A DNA stretch of 40,625 bases from Verrucomicrobiota bacterium (GCA_947454005.1 CANGMH010000003.1:1-40625); one strand, 5' to 3'. Shown: positions 1 through 8,786, counted from the first letter of the stretch. Program-made: numbers and translations. Notes: generated from the sequence alone by a model not told the origin.

Positions 1-191
1 AACACCACCCCGAACCCGCCTTGGCCGATGCGCTCGACCAGTTCGTAGTCGCCGAAGCGCTTGTCCGCCGGGAGTCCCGCCGCATCGTCCGCGCCGGCCT
101 GTGCCGCGAGCCCGAAAAGGCAGCGGGGGCACAGGCCGTCCGCCGATGCCGGAAGCGCGGCACCGCATTCCGGACAACGAGCGGCGGTCAT
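1..191 (-). CDS. Serine/threonine protein kinase with N-terminal zinc ribbon (N-terminal fragment)
   Basis: Reading minus from the ATG at 189-191 gives 63 codons before the window edge. The protein opens with two CxxC pairs (CPECG at residues 6-10 and CPRC at 21-24), the treble-clef/zinc-ribbon lead-in common on Ser/Thr kinases of Verrucomicrobia and Planctomycetes. A short linker leads into FGDYELVERIGQGGFGVV, which is kinase subdomain I with the glycine-rich ATP loop GxGxxG. The remainder of the kinase lies outside the window, so catalytic residues and any membrane or C-terminal sensor domain cannot be seen. In the family these are Hanks-type kinases, usually signalling from the inner membrane. 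It is transcribed in the same direction as carB but is separated from it by 263 bp and a hairpin, so it is probably a separate unit. No clear ribosome-binding site precedes the ATG. Confidence 0.85.
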   Translation of the reverse strand, partial: MTAARCPECGAALPASADGLCPRCLFGLAAQAGADDAAGLPADKRFGDYELVERIGQGGFGVV

Positions 192-423
192 GGTCGACGC
201 GAGTGAACCGGGTTCGGGCCGCCGTGTAACGCCCCGATACCATGGGCGACGGGTCGCCGGTGACGGATGCGCGTCACGAAACCACCGGCACGGCGGCTTC
301 TCCGGTGCTCGCCCGGTCCTATGGCGACCGACCCGACGCTCGCAGCAATGTGCCGGATGACCTGCGGTCCGGCACGCCCGCGTTGTTCCCGGGCCTGCCG
401 CTCGGGCATCGTCGGGCTTCCCG

Positions 424-453
424 TCCACCGGGCGGCCCGGAAAGCCCGGTGGA
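424..453 (-). terminator. Hairpin just downstream of the carB half-gene
   Basis: A perfect 10-bp inverted repeat (arms 424-433 and 444-453, 10-nt loop) begins two bases after the TGA of the minus-strand carB gene. No T-run follows on the minus strand, so it may be a rho-assisted or bidirectional stop rather than a textbook intrinsic terminator. Confidence 0.6.
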
Positions 454-454
454 C

Positions 455-2245
455 TCAGTGGTACTCTTGGACCGTCTTCACCGCGTAGCCGTGGTCCTGC
501 AGCGCGGCGATGCCCATCGCCGCGGCGCGGGCGCCGGAGATGGTGGTCATGATCGGCGTGCCGGTCATGACGGCGGTGGAGCGGATCTTCACCTCGTCCT
601 CGCGCGGCGCGGCGCCGCTGGGGGTGTTGATGACGAGCTGGATCTCCTTGTTCTTGAGCAGGTCCACCACGTTCGGCCGGCCCTCGAGCACCTTGAGCGT
701 GCGCTGGACCTTCAGGCCGGCCTGTTCGAGCACCGTGGCGGTGCCGTTGGTGGCGACCAGCTCGAAGCCGAGGTCGGCGAACGTCCGGGCGACCGCGGCG
801 ACGTCCTTCTTGTGCGCGTCGGCGACCGAGAGGAACACCTTGCCCTTGAGCGGCAGCGGCGAGTTCGCAGCCATCTGCGCCTTGGCGTAGGCGACGCCGA
901 GGTCGGCATCGAGGCCCATGACCTCGCCGGTGGAGCGCATCTCGGGCGAGAGCACGATGTCCTGGCCGAGGAACTTGTTGAACGGGAACACCGATTCCTT
1001 CACCGCCCAGTACTTCGTCCAGATCTCCTCGGTGAAGCCGAGCTCCTTGAGCGTCTTCCCGGCCATCACCTTCGCGGCCAGCTTGGCCAAGGGCCTGCCG
1101 ATGGCCTTGCTCACGAACGGCACGGTGCGGGAGGCGCGGGGATTGACCTCCAGCACGTAGACGGTGTCGCCCTTGACGGCGTACTGCACGTTCATCAGGC
1201 CGATGACCTTGAGCTCCCGGGCCATGGCGTGGGTGTAGCGGCGGATGGTGTCGATGACCGGGGCCGAAAGCGTGTGCGGCGGCAGCACCATCGCGGCGTC
1301 GCCGGAGTGGACGCCGGCGAACTCGATGTGCTCCAGCATGCCGCCGATGACGATCGTGCCCTCCGACGGGTCCGCGAACTGCCCGACGTCGGTGATGCAA
1401 TCGACGTCCACCTCGGTGGCGTCCTCGAGGAACTTGTCGACCAGCACCGGCCGGTCGGGGCCCGCCTCGACGGCGAACTTCATGTAGTGCGCCAGCTCGG
1501 CATCGGAATAGACGATCTGCATGGCGCGTCCGCCGAGCACGAAGCTGGGGCGGACGAGCACCGGATAGCCGAGCCGCTGGCTGGCCTGGAGCGCCTCCTC
1601 GGCGTTGGTCGCGAGACCGTTCGGCGGCTGCGGGATGCCGAGCTTCGTGAGCATGGCCGCGAACAGCTTGCGGTCCTCGGCGACCTCGATGCTCTGGGGC
1701 GAGGTGCCGATGATGTTGACGCCGTTCTTCTGGAGGCTGAGGGCGAGGTTCAGCGGCGTCTGGCCGCCGAACTGGGCGATGGCGCCCCAGCACTTCTCGC
1801 GCTCGTAGATGTGCAGGACGTCCTCGAGCGTGAGCGGCTCGAAGAACAGCTTGTCGCTGGTGTCGTAGTCGGTCGAGACGGTCTCCGGGTTGGAGTTGAC
1901 CATGATGGTCTCGAAGCCGTCCTCCTTGAGCGCGAAGGCCGCGTGGACGCAGCAGTAATCGAACTCGATGCCCTGGCCGATGCGGTTCGGTCCGCCGCCG
2001 AGGATCATCACCTTCTTGGCCGTGTTGCCCTTCACCTCGTCGTCGCCCCGGTCGTAGGTCGAGTAGTAATAGGGCGTGTAGGCCTCGAACTCCGCGGCGC
2101 AGGTGTCGACCAGGCGGTAGCTGGGCACGAGCCCCAGCTGTTTCCGCTCGGCGCGCACGGCGTCCTCGGTGGTCCCGGTCAGGTGGGCGATCTGCCGGTC
2201 GGAGAACCCGAGCGACTTGGCCTTGGTGAGCAGTTCAACGTTCAT
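455..2245 (-). CDS. carB: Carbamoyl-phosphate synthase large subunit, C-terminal half (split CarB)
   Basis: The 596-aa product aligns by eye to the second half of E. coli CarB, from about residue 440 onward. In order it shows the end of the oligomerisation domain (VDTCAAEFEAYTPYYYSTY, residues ~46-64), the second ATP-grasp half with GGGPNRIGQGIEFDYC and NPETVSTDYDTSDKL, the metal/ATP-binding LEVNPRASRTVPFVSKA, and a C-terminal MGS-like allosteric domain (TNGTATVLEQAGL). This half phosphorylates carbamate to carbamoyl phosphate for pyrimidine and arginine synthesis. A full CarB is about 1070 aa. The N-terminal half (bicarbonate phosphorylation) is absent: the 79 bp upstream carry no CarB sequence, and the next gene is an exporter. 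Split carB genes are known in Aquifex and some archaea. The ATG at 2243-2245 was chosen because homology starts there. No strong Shine-Dalgarno site is visible. Confidence 0.93.
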   Translation of the reverse strand: MNVELLTKAKSLGFSDRQIAHLTGTTEDAVRAERKQLGLVPSYRLVDTCAAEFEAYTPYYYSTYDRGDDEVKGNTAKKVMILGGGPNRIGQGIEFDYCCVHAAFALKEDGFETIMVNSNPETVSTDYDTSDKLFFEPLTLEDVLHIYEREKCWGAIAQFGGQTPLNLALSLQKNGVNIIGTSPQSIEVAEDRKLFAAMLTKLGIPQPPNGLATNAEEALQASQRLGYPVLVRPSFVLGGRAMQIVYSDAELAHYMKFAVEAGPDRPVLVDKFLEDATEVDVDCITDVGQFADPSEGTIVIGGMLEHIEFAGVHSGDAAMVLPPHTLSAPVIDTIRRYTHAMARELKVIGLMNVQYAVKGDTVYVLEVNPRASRTVPFVSKAIGRPLAKLAAKVMAGKTLKELGFTEEIWTKYWAVKESVFPFNKFLGQDIVLSPEMRSTGEVMGLDADLGVAYAKAQMAANSPLPLKGKVFLSVADAHKKDVAAVARTFADLGFELVATNGTATVLEQAGLKVQRTLKVLEGRPNVVDLLKNKEIQLVINTPSGAAPREDEVKIRSTAVMTGTPIMTTISGARAAAMGIAALQDHGYAVKTVQEYH

Positions 2246-2324
2246 CAGCGCAGAAAAATCGGGCGAAGTAAGCCGGGGCCGGGCCGGGGTGTCGAGGGGC
2301 GAGTACGGCCCCTCGCGGACACCG

Positions 2325-5102
2325 TCAGAGCGCGAGCTTCTTCGCCCGCTTCCGCCGCTCCTGCAACGTCAGCAGCGCGGGCAGGGACGTGAGCCCGGCG
2401 ACCATGCAGGCGGCGGTGCCGGCGGCCATGATGTAGCCGAGGCTGCGGATGCCCCGGTGGTCGGCCACCACGAGGCTGCCGAACCCGGCGATGGTCGTGA
2501 GCGCCGAGACCAGCACCGCCTTGCCCGTGCTCTTGGCCAGGATCCCGGGGTTCTGCTCCTCGGCGAACCGGTTGAGGATGTGGATGCCGTTGGTCACGCC
2601 GATGCCGATGACGAGCGGGAGCATCATGATGTTGGCCGGGTTGAAGGGGATGCCGGCCCAGCCCATGAAGCCCATCACCCAGACCGTCCCTATCGCGACC
2701 GGCAGCAGGGAGAGCACCACGCTGCCGATGCGGCGGAAATGCAGGAACACCAGCACGACGATCGCCGCGAGCGCCCACCAGGCGGCCTCGATGTACGACT
2801 TCTTCAGCAGCTCGGTGTAGAAATAGAGCTGCACCGGCGTCCCCGTCGCCTTGGGCGCCGCCTCCAGCAGCTCCTTGACGAAGACCTCCTGCGGCGCGCG
2901 TTCCCAGACGTCGGCCTTGGGATAGACCTGGATCAGGTGCTTGCCGGTCACGCCGAGGAAGCGGTTGCGCAGCGCCTGGGGCAGGTCCTCCGGGCGCAGG
3001 CCGCCCGAGGCGTCCTGGTTCTGCAAGGTGGCGAAGGTGTCGCGGATGTCGTTGAAGAGCGCCTGCTGGAAGCCCGCGAGCTGGACCGCGTGACGGGCCT
3101 GGCCTTCGGCGCCGCCGCGGAACATCGCCACGCGCAGGCTCCCCAAGGCGTCGATGAGCGAGCGCAGGTCGGCCAGCAGCTGCTTCTCGTCGGTCTTGAC
3201 CACCTCGTCCACGGCGAGCCGCAGATAGCCCTGCACCGCCCAGAGCGTCGCGCTGAGCTCGTTGAGCCCGACCGGCCGGGTGTCCGGCGGCGCGAACCGC
3301 ACCGCCGCGGTCGCCGCGCCGATCTCGCGGATGAGCGCGAGCTTGGCCTCCGGGGATTCCGCGAGGTACCGGGCCATCGAATCGGTCGAGGCGACGGACG
3401 GGAGCTTCTGGATCCTCGCTTCGAGCGCGACGGCCTCGGCGAGGTCGGACGCGACGACGGCGCCGTAGAGCACGGATTTCTCGGCCGAATCGATCAGCTT
3501 GTGCTCGAAGACGACGGCGGGCAGGCCTTCGCTCTGCATGTTCAGCAGGTTGTAGTCGAAGGTCACCCGCGGTATCGCCGCGGCCGCGAGCAGGCACAAG
3601 ACAGCCGTCGCGCCCAGCACCGTCCACGGCCGGTCGAGCCACAGCCGCTCCAAGCGGGCGCGCACGTCCACCCGCTCGCCGCCGGCCTCGAAGCTCTCCA
3701 GCGCCACCTCCTGCAGCTCCGCTTCGCCCGCCTTCTCGTCGATCACGTTCTGCCGGCCCGGGCGCAGCAGCAGCACCGGCAGCAGCGTCATCATCGGGAC
3801 GAGGCAGATCACCATGCCGCCGCCGGTCACGATGCCCATCTCCTGGATGCCCTTGAAATCCGTCAGCGTCATCGCGAAGAACGCTCCGGCCGTGGTGAAG
3901 CAGCCGGTGAAGATGCCCTGCCCCGTGTTCACCATCGCCAGCTCCATCGCCCGGTGTTCGCCGCGGCCGTGGCGCAGCTCCTCCTCGTAGCGCGTGATGA
4001 GATGGACGCCGAAATCGATCGCCAACCCGATGAGCATCGGCACGAAGGTGATCGTGAGGATGTTGAGGTGGCCGACGGTGAGCGTGGTGTAGCCCATCGT
4101 GTAGCCGAGCCCGACGACGAGGCTGAGCACGGCCTTGAGCGGGCGCCCGGTCTGGCTGTAGCCGGCGACGAAGATGATGGCCGTCAACGCCAGCGAGATG
4201 ACCGTGGCGACGGTCGAATCGTTCTGCGATTGCTGCATCTCGTCGTATTCGAGCACCGGCTCGCCGGTGACGCCGACGTTGACGCCGGGCACCTCGGCAC
4301 GCGTCTGCCGGACCAGCTCGCGGAACTTGTCGACCGCATCGGAGTTCAGGTCGCCGTCGCGCGCCTTGGCCGAGACGAGGTAGAACCGGCCCTTGCCGAA
4401 GGTGATGTACTTGTCCCGCTCCGCTTCTTCGCCCGCCCCGAACAACGCGTCGACGCCCGGCGACGGCGGGATGCCCGGGCGGTCCAGGCTCTGTTCCGCG
4501 CGGGCGACGATGCGTCCGAGCGCCGGCAGGGCCTTGAGCAGCGAATCGGTCCGCGCGTCCTTCTCCCGGCTGCTCGTCCGGATCTGCGTGTTCACCCGCT
4601 CGAAGAGCGAGACGAGGTTCGACGCCGACGAGAACTGCTGGAGGAAGGGCTGGTAATCCGCGAGGGCCTTCTTGAGCTCGACGAGGTTCGTCTCGGGCAC
4701 GAACAGCAGCGCCTTGCGGCCCATCAGCTTGAGGTCGCCCTTGTAGAAGACGTCGACGAACAGGTTGGTCGGCGACGTCAGCGTCGACGCGGCCTCCAGA
4801 CGGGCGCCGAGCCGCTCGACGAACTGGCGGTTCTTCTCCGGGTCCTCCGATTCGACGACGGCGACCAGGTCGTCCTGCCCGGGGAACTCCTTCTTCAGCG
4901 CTAGGAAGTTCCGGTGGTAGGTCTTGTCCGATCCGACCAGCGCGTTGCGGTCCATGTCGAACTGCAGCCGCGCGACGGTGAACCAGACGCACACGCCGAA
5001 GAGGACGAACTGCGGCCAGAGGAACCATCGCGGGTGCGCGAAGACCGCCGCCGCCAGCCGGCGCAGCGATCGGAGCATCAACGGGTCTTTCGTTTCGGAC
5101 AT
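2325..5102 (-). CDS. MMPL/RND-family transporter (HpnN-like lipid exporter)
   Basis: The 925-aa protein has the duplicated architecture of the MMPL branch of the RND superfamily. An N-terminal membrane segment (residues ~22-45) precedes a large periplasmic loop, then a bundle of membrane helices including GLGYTMGYTTLTVGHLN and PMLIGLAIDFGVHLITRYEE. After a cytoplasmic stretch the pattern repeats, with a second periplasmic loop and a second bundle ending near PLVIGIGVTNGIHILNRFAEE. The spacing and the IDFGVH/ITRYEEE motif resemble HpnN, which moves hopanoids to the outer membrane. The substrate here is inferred only, and no hopanoid synthesis genes are in the window. In this family the proton motive force drives export. 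It lies 79 bp upstream of the carB half-gene and 60 bp downstream of the nitrate reductase, all on the minus strand, so co-transcription is possible without an obvious functional link. Confidence 0.85.
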   Translation of the reverse strand: MSETKDPLMLRSLRRLAAAVFAHPRWFLWPQFVLFGVCVWFTVARLQFDMDRNALVGSDKTYHRNFLALKKEFPGQDDLVAVVESEDPEKNRQFVERLGARLEAASTLTSPTNLFVDVFYKGDLKLMGRKALLFVPETNLVELKKALADYQPFLQQFSSASNLVSLFERVNTQIRTSSREKDARTDSLLKALPALGRIVARAEQSLDRPGIPPSPGVDALFGAGEEAERDKYITFGKGRFYLVSAKARDGDLNSDAVDKFRELVRQTRAEVPGVNVGVTGEPVLEYDEMQQSQNDSTVATVISLALTAIIFVAGYSQTGRPLKAVLSLVVGLGYTMGYTTLTVGHLNILTITFVPMLIGLAIDFGVHLITRYEEELRHGRGEHRAMELAMVNTGQGIFTGCFTTAGAFFAMTLTDFKGIQEMGIVTGGGMVICLVPMMTLLPVLLLRPGRQNVIDEKAGEAELQEVALESFEAGGERVDVRARLERLWLDRPWTVLGATAVLCLLAAAAIPRVTFDYNLLNMQSEGLPAVVFEHKLIDSAEKSVLYGAVVASDLAEAVALEARIQKLPSVASTDSMARYLAESPEAKLALIREIGAATAAVRFAPPDTRPVGLNELSATLWAVQGYLRLAVDEVVKTDEKQLLADLRSLIDALGSLRVAMFRGGAEGQARHAVQLAGFQQALFNDIRDTFATLQNQDASGGLRPEDLPQALRNRFLGVTGKHLIQVYPKADVWERAPQEVFVKELLEAAPKATGTPVQLYFYTELLKKSYIEAAWWALAAIVVLVFLHFRRIGSVVLSLLPVAIGTVWVMGFMGWAGIPFNPANIMMLPLVIGIGVTNGIHILNRFAEEQNPGILAKSTGKAVLVSALTTIAGFGSLVVADHRGIRSLGYIMAAGTAACMVAGLTSLPALLTLQERRKRAKKLAL

Positions 5103-5162
5103 CGCGGTCCCGCGACGCTACACCGCGTCCACGGAAACAGAAAGCTCCGCGCGGACCAACGC

Positions 5163-7448
5163 TCAGGCCGGCGTGACGCGGACCGCGCAGTGCTTGTAGC
5201 TCGGTTGCCGCGAATGCGGGTCGAAGCTGGCGAAGGTGAGGCGGTTCACGGCGTCGTAGTGCATCGGGATGAACACCTGTCCCGGCCGCACCGTGGGCGT
5301 GACGAACGCCGTCGCGGTGATCTCGGCGCGACGCGAGCCCACCGTGACCCGGGAATGCGGCGCGATGCGCAGGCGCCGTGCGTCGTCCGGATGGATCTCC
5401 ACGTAGCACGTCTCCGGGTAGAGCTTGCGGAGGACCGCCGATTTGCCGGTGCGCGTGTTGGTGTGCCACTGCGCCGAGGTGCCGCGCCCGGTGAGCAGGA
5501 TGAACGGGAACGCCTCATCGGTCGGTTCCGCCACCGGACGCGGCGGATCGAAGAGGAATTTCGCCCGCCGGTCCGGCGTGAAGAAGAGGCCATCGGCGAA
5601 AAGGCGTCGCTCCCGCCCGGCGTGATCGGCCTTCAGCGGACCGTTTTCATCGGACGTCGCGATGCCACGAAGCCGTCGCGCGCCCGTGGACTGATCACCG
5701 GCCACTGGACACTGATCACTTTCCGCGAAGGGCCACTGGATCCCGCCGGCCTCGTCGAGATGCCGGAAATCGCGGATGCCGGTGATGTCGCACGGCTGGC
5801 CGGCGCTGAGGCGCTTGAGGATCTGGAAGGCCGCCTCGGGCGAGCTCCATTCCCGGAAGCGGTCGCCGCAGCCCCACGCCTCGGCGATGAGCCGGAAGAT
5901 GGCGAAATCGCTCAACGCCTCGCCCGGCGCGCGGAGCACCTTCTTCACCAGACCGAAACGGCGCTCGCTGTTGATGAGCGTCCCCTCCTTCTCGCCCCAA
6001 CCGGCCGCGGGCAGCACCAGATCGGCGAGGCGGGCCGTCTCGGTCGTCGCGTAGAGGTCCTGCACAACGAGGAAATCGAGCTTCTTCACCAGTTCGTTGA
6101 ACCGGTCCTGGTGGATCCACGAGTGCGACGAATTGGTCGCGATGATCCACAGGCCCTTGATCGCGCCGGACCCGATGCCGTCCACGATCTGGTCGTAGGC
6201 CCACGAGTTCTCGGACGGGATGGTCGTGACCGGCACGCCGAGCGCCTGGGCCACGGCCTCGCGGTGCTCCGGCTTGGTGAAGTCGCGTCCGCCGAGCAAC
6301 GACGTGGCGTTGGCGAACAGGCGCGAGCCCATCGCGTTGCACTGGCCGGTGATGCTGTTGGCGCCGGTGCCGGGGCGCCCGATGTTCCCGGTCATCAGCG
6401 CGAGGTCGATGACCGCCTGCGCGGTGCGGGTCGATTCGTGGCCCTGGTTCACGCCCATGGTCCACCAGAAGCTCACCCGTTTGCCCTCGGCGATGAGGGC
6501 GACGCAACGGTCGAAATCCTCGCGCGAAAGGTCGGCCGCCTCGCAGGCGCGTTCCGGCGTGAACCCGGCGACGAATCCGGCGAATTCGGCGAAGCCGCTC
6601 GTGTGCGCGTCCACGAACGCGCGGTCGACCGCGCCGCGGGCGATGAGGGCGTTGGCGATGCCGTAGAGCAGCGTGAGGTCGGATTTCGGCGCGAGCGGCA
6701 GGTGCAGGGAGGCGTTCATCGCCGTCTCGGTGCGGCGCGGGTCGAGCACGATGATCGCGGGCTTGTGCGGGTTCCGCAGCACGCGTTGCCACATGATCGG
6801 ATGCGCGATGCAGGGGTTCGCGCCGATGAAGACGAGGACATCCGACTCCTCGAAGTCCGCGTAGGTGTAGGGCGGCGCGTCGAAGCCGAAGCTCTGCTTG
6901 TAGGCGACGTGCGCGGTGGCCATGCACTGGCGCGTGTTCGAGTCGGCGTGCAGGCCGCCCATGCCGAACTTGAAGAGGGCGCCGACGAACGCCATCTCCT
7001 CGGTGCAGATCTGTCCCGTGCTGAGATAGGCGATGGAACGGGCGCCGTGCCGCGACTGGATGCCCTTCATCCGCGAGACGAACGCGTCCATCGCCCCGGC
7101 CCAGGAGACCGGCCGGAGCTCGCCGGACGCGGGATCGCGCAGCAGCGGCATGGTGGCGCGGTCCGGCGCGGCGAGCGGGGTGAGGGCTTCCCAGCCTTTC
7201 GGGCAGGCCATGCCGAGGTTCACCGGATAGTCCGGATCGGCGGTGAGGTTCACCGCTTGGCCGTCCTTCAGATGGACCTTCAGGCCGCATCCCGTGGAGC
7301 AGAAGCCGCAGACCATGGTCGTCACGCCATCGGGTTTCATCCGCGCGGGCACCTGGCCGAGGCCGAAGTCGCCCGGCGCGCGCACAAGGTCCTCGGTGAG
7401 CGGGCCGGTCCACTGGCGGAGCAACGAATTGGCGGGGGATGCGGACAT
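5163..7448 (-). CDS. nasA: Molybdopterin oxidoreductase, assimilatory nitrate reductase catalytic subunit-like
   Basis: The 761-aa protein carries the N-terminal [4Fe-4S] motif of the DMSO-reductase family (C47-x2-C50-x3-C54, then C82 in MACPKGW) and a cysteine in the molybdenum-ligand position (C175 in [11 protein letters not shown]), as in NasA, NarB and NapA. The C-terminal molydopterin-dinucleotide-binding domain is intact ([18 protein letters not shown]). There is no C-terminal BFD [2Fe-2S] domain and no twin-arginine signal, which fits a cytoplasmic NarB/NasA-like enzyme reducing nitrate to nitrite. No nitrite reductase, transporter or electron-donor gene is nearby, so the substrate is inferred from the family. 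Oddly, about 40 residues (~572-612) sit between IQWPFAE and RERRLFADG, where I recall relatives being nearly contiguous. The DNA of this segment contains a heptameric repeat array (5686-5720). The ATG at 7446-7448 gives the expected length. Confidence 0.82.
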   Translation of the reverse strand: MSASPANSLLRQWTGPLTEDLVRAPGDFGLGQVPARMKPDGVTTMVCGFCSTGCGLKVHLKDGQAVNLTADPDYPVNLGMACPKGWEALTPLAAPDRATMPLLRDPASGELRPVSWAGAMDAFVSRMKGIQSRHGARSIAYLSTGQICTEEMAFVGALFKFGMGGLHADSNTRQCMATAHVAYKQSFGFDAPPYTYADFEESDVLVFIGANPCIAHPIMWQRVLRNPHKPAIIVLDPRRTETAMNASLHLPLAPKSDLTLLYGIANALIARGAVDRAFVDAHTSGFAEFAGFVAGFTPERACEAADLSREDFDRCVALIAEGKRVSFWWTMGVNQGHESTRTAQAVIDLALMTGNIGRPGTGANSITGQCNAMGSRLFANATSLLGGRDFTKPEHREAVAQALGVPVTTIPSENSWAYDQIVDGIGSGAIKGLWIIATNSSHSWIHQDRFNELVKKLDFLVVQDLYATTETARLADLVLPAAGWGEKEGTLINSERRFGLVKKVLRAPGEALSDFAIFRLIAEAWGCGDRFREWSSPEAAFQILKRLSAGQPCDITGIRDFRHLDEAGGIQWPFAESDQCPVAGDQSTGARRLRGIATSDENGPLKADHAGRERRLFADGLFFTPDRRAKFLFDPPRPVAEPTDEAFPFILLTGRGTSAQWHTNTRTGKSAVLRKLYPETCYVEIHPDDARRLRIAPHSRVTVGSRRAEITATAFVTPTVRPGQVFIPMHYDAVNRLTFASFDPHSRQPSYKHCAVRVTPA
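5686..5720. repeat. Degenerate heptamer array (five 7-bp units) inside the nitrate reductase gene
   Basis: On the plus strand the 35 bases divide into five consecutive 7-mers, three ending in CACT, one in GACT and one in CACC (for example GGCCACT, GGACACT, GATCACT). The 10-mer GGCCACTGGA recurs at 5700-5709 and 5731-5740. The second copy encodes the conserved IQWP stretch, so the array may have arisen by copying or slippage next to it. It is translated as part of the extra segment of the enzyme. Confidence 0.7.
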
Positions 7449-7489
7449 GCAGGATGGCGTTCGGCGGCGTTGCGGCGTTCGGGCGGCTT

Positions 7490-7524
7490 GGGTCGGAAGC
7501 CTCGGGCCTCAGGTCTAAGGCATC
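7490..7524. repeat. Degenerate heptamer array upstream of the nitrate reductase gene
   Basis: Five consecutive 7-mers, the later ones fitting RRGNHTM (AAGCCTC, GGGCCTC, AGGTCTA, AGGCATC, preceded by GGGTCGG), lie 42 bp upstream of the nitrate reductase start. The unit resembles the perfect GGGTCTC-phase repeat at 27196-27230 and the total length, 35 bp, is the same. Confidence 0.5.
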
Positions 7525-7617
7525 GAGGGGTGCGGTTTGAAGGCCAAACGCACCGGGCCTCCGATACCGACGCGATCACCGGACCGGTGCCGGGCGGGAT
7601 CGGGAGAGACGACAGTA

Positions 7618-7635
7618 CGACGCTCTCGAGCGTCG
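7618..7635 (-). terminator. Hairpin downstream of tRNA-Pro
   Basis: A perfect 7-bp stem with a CTCG loop (arms 7618-7624 and 7629-7635) lies 17 nt beyond the 3' end of the minus-strand tRNA-Pro. It is suitably placed to end or process the tRNA transcript. No clear T-tract follows. Confidence 0.45.
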
Positions 7636-7652
7636 CAGTCCAAGAGGGGAAG

Positions 7653-7729
7653 TGGTCGGGACGACAGGATTTGAACCTGCGACATCTTGGTCCCAAACCA
7701 AGCGCTCTACCGGGCTGAGCCACGTCCCG
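7653..7729 (-). tRNA. tRNA-Pro (anticodon TGG)
   Basis: Read on the minus strand, the acceptor arms CGGGACG (7729-7723) and CGTCCCG (7663-7657) pair fully. They are followed by discriminator A and an encoded CCA (7655-7653). The D-arm contains GGCTCAGCCCGGTAGAGC. The anticodon stem CTTGG/CCAAG encloses TTTGGGA-type loop bases giving anticodon TGG. The T-arm GCAGG/CCTGT holds TTCAAAT. TGG decodes CCA and, by wobble, other proline codons. Confidence 0.95.
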
Positions 7730-7850
7730 AACCGCCCGCACCCTCCACTGGCCGGCCTCGCGGAGCAAGCCTCTTGTCAGGTGCCTTCGCAGGCGGTCCG
7801 CGACGTTTGGCCGTCCGTCATCGGGGCCTGCGCGGTCGCGCGGGGATCCG

Positions 7851-8684
7851 CTACGGCTTGGCGATGCCCTCGGCGAGGCGGCGCACGACGACACCCGCGG
7901 CGACGAAGCCGAACGTCCCGGTCACGAACGTCGCCGAGCCGTAGCCCCGGTCACAGTTCAGGCGGCGCGATTCTCCCGGCGCGGACGCCACTTCGGCCGC
8001 GGCGCACACCGAACCGTCCTCCTGCGGGAACACCGGCGGCTCGGACGACCACACGCAGTCCACCCCGAACTTCTTCTCGCCCCTTGGGAACCCGTGCGCT
8101 TGGCGGAGCCGCTTCCGGACCTCGCTGAGCAGCCGGTCGTGCGTCGCCCGCGACAGGTCGACGACGCGCACCTGGGTCGCGTCCCGCCGGCCGCCCGCGC
8201 CGCCGCAGGACACGATGGGGATCCCTTTCTCGCGGCAGAGCGCGATGAGGCGGCACTTGTTCTGGACGCTATCGATGGCGTCGACCACGAAGTCCGGACC
8301 GGTCTTGCCCGCGGCCCCGGGTTCCATGCCCGGGACCGGGGAACGGAGCAGACGTCCCGCGCTCTCCTCGGTGAAGAACTCCAGCAACGGCGCGACGCGG
8401 CAACCGGGATGGATGCCGCGGACCCGTTCCGCGAGCACCTCGGCCTTCGCGCGCCCCAAGGTGGAATCGAGCGCGGGAAGCTGGCGGTTCACGTTGCTGA
8501 CGCAGATCTCGTCGAGGTCCACCAACGTGAGCGCGCCGACCCCGCTGCGGGCCAGGGCCTCGACCGTCCACGATCCCACCCCGCCGAGCCCGACCACGAG
8601 CACGTGCGCGGCACCGAGCCGCTCGAGCCCTGCCTTGCCGTAGAGCCGCGCGATGCCGCCGAACCGGAAACTGTGGTCGCTCAT
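7851..8684 (-). CDS. tcdA: tRNA threonylcarbamoyladenosine dehydratase (t6A cyclase) TcdA
   Basis: The 277-aa protein belongs to the E1-like ThiF/MoeB/HesA superfamily. It has the nucleotide-binding glycine motif VVGLGGVGSW (residues ~30-39), the acidic strand LVDLDEICVSNVNRQ with the conserved Arg/Asn/Gln that position ATP, and DAIDSVQNKCRLI and SCGGAGGRRD typical of the TcdA (CsdL/YgdL) branch rather than MoeB or ThiF. Length matches the family (~270 aa). TcdA uses ATP to dehydrate t6A at position 37 of ANN-decoding tRNAs to cyclic ct6A. It diverges from tig and stands near tRNA-Pro, which is not itself a t6A tRNA. The ATG at 8682-8684 sits only a few bases from the likely transcription start, so the mRNA may be nearly leaderless. 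Confidence 0.92.
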   Translation of the reverse strand: MSDHSFRFGGIARLYGKAGLERLGAAHVLVVGLGGVGSWTVEALARSGVGALTLVDLDEICVSNVNRQLPALDSTLGRAKAEVLAERVRGIHPGCRVAPLLEFFTEESAGRLLRSPVPGMEPGAAGKTGPDFVVDAIDSVQNKCRLIALCREKGIPIVSCGGAGGRRDATQVRVVDLSRATHDRLLSEVRKRLRQAHGFPRGEKKFGVDCVWSSEPPVFPQEDGSVCAAAEVASAPGESRRLNCDRGYGSATFVTGTFGFVAAGVVVRRLAEGIAKP

Positions 8685-8692
8685 CTGCCGCG

Positions 8693-8721
8693 AGCGTAGC
8701 CGTCGCCCCGCCGCGTGTCAG
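8693..8721 (-). promoter_or_regulatory. Putative sigma70-type promoter of tcdA
   Basis: On the minus strand CTGACA (8721-8716) is followed after 17 bp by TACGCT (8698-8693). The expected transcription start falls 1-4 nt before the tcdA ATG at 8684, predicting a leaderless or near-leaderless message. Confidence 0.45.
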
Positions 8722-8786
8722 CCGGCGCGCACCGGAAGCGGTCCGCGGAGCGGTTTGCGGGCGCCCGCATTGTCCCAACGCGGCGC

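Noticed and set aside
242-2392. Long open frame on the plus strand opposite carB (and similar long frames opposite most genes, e.g. 2169-4904 and 4914-7718)
   Set aside because: These are GC-driven shadow frames: low-complexity Arg/Gly/Asp/His composition and opposite strongly recognisable genes.
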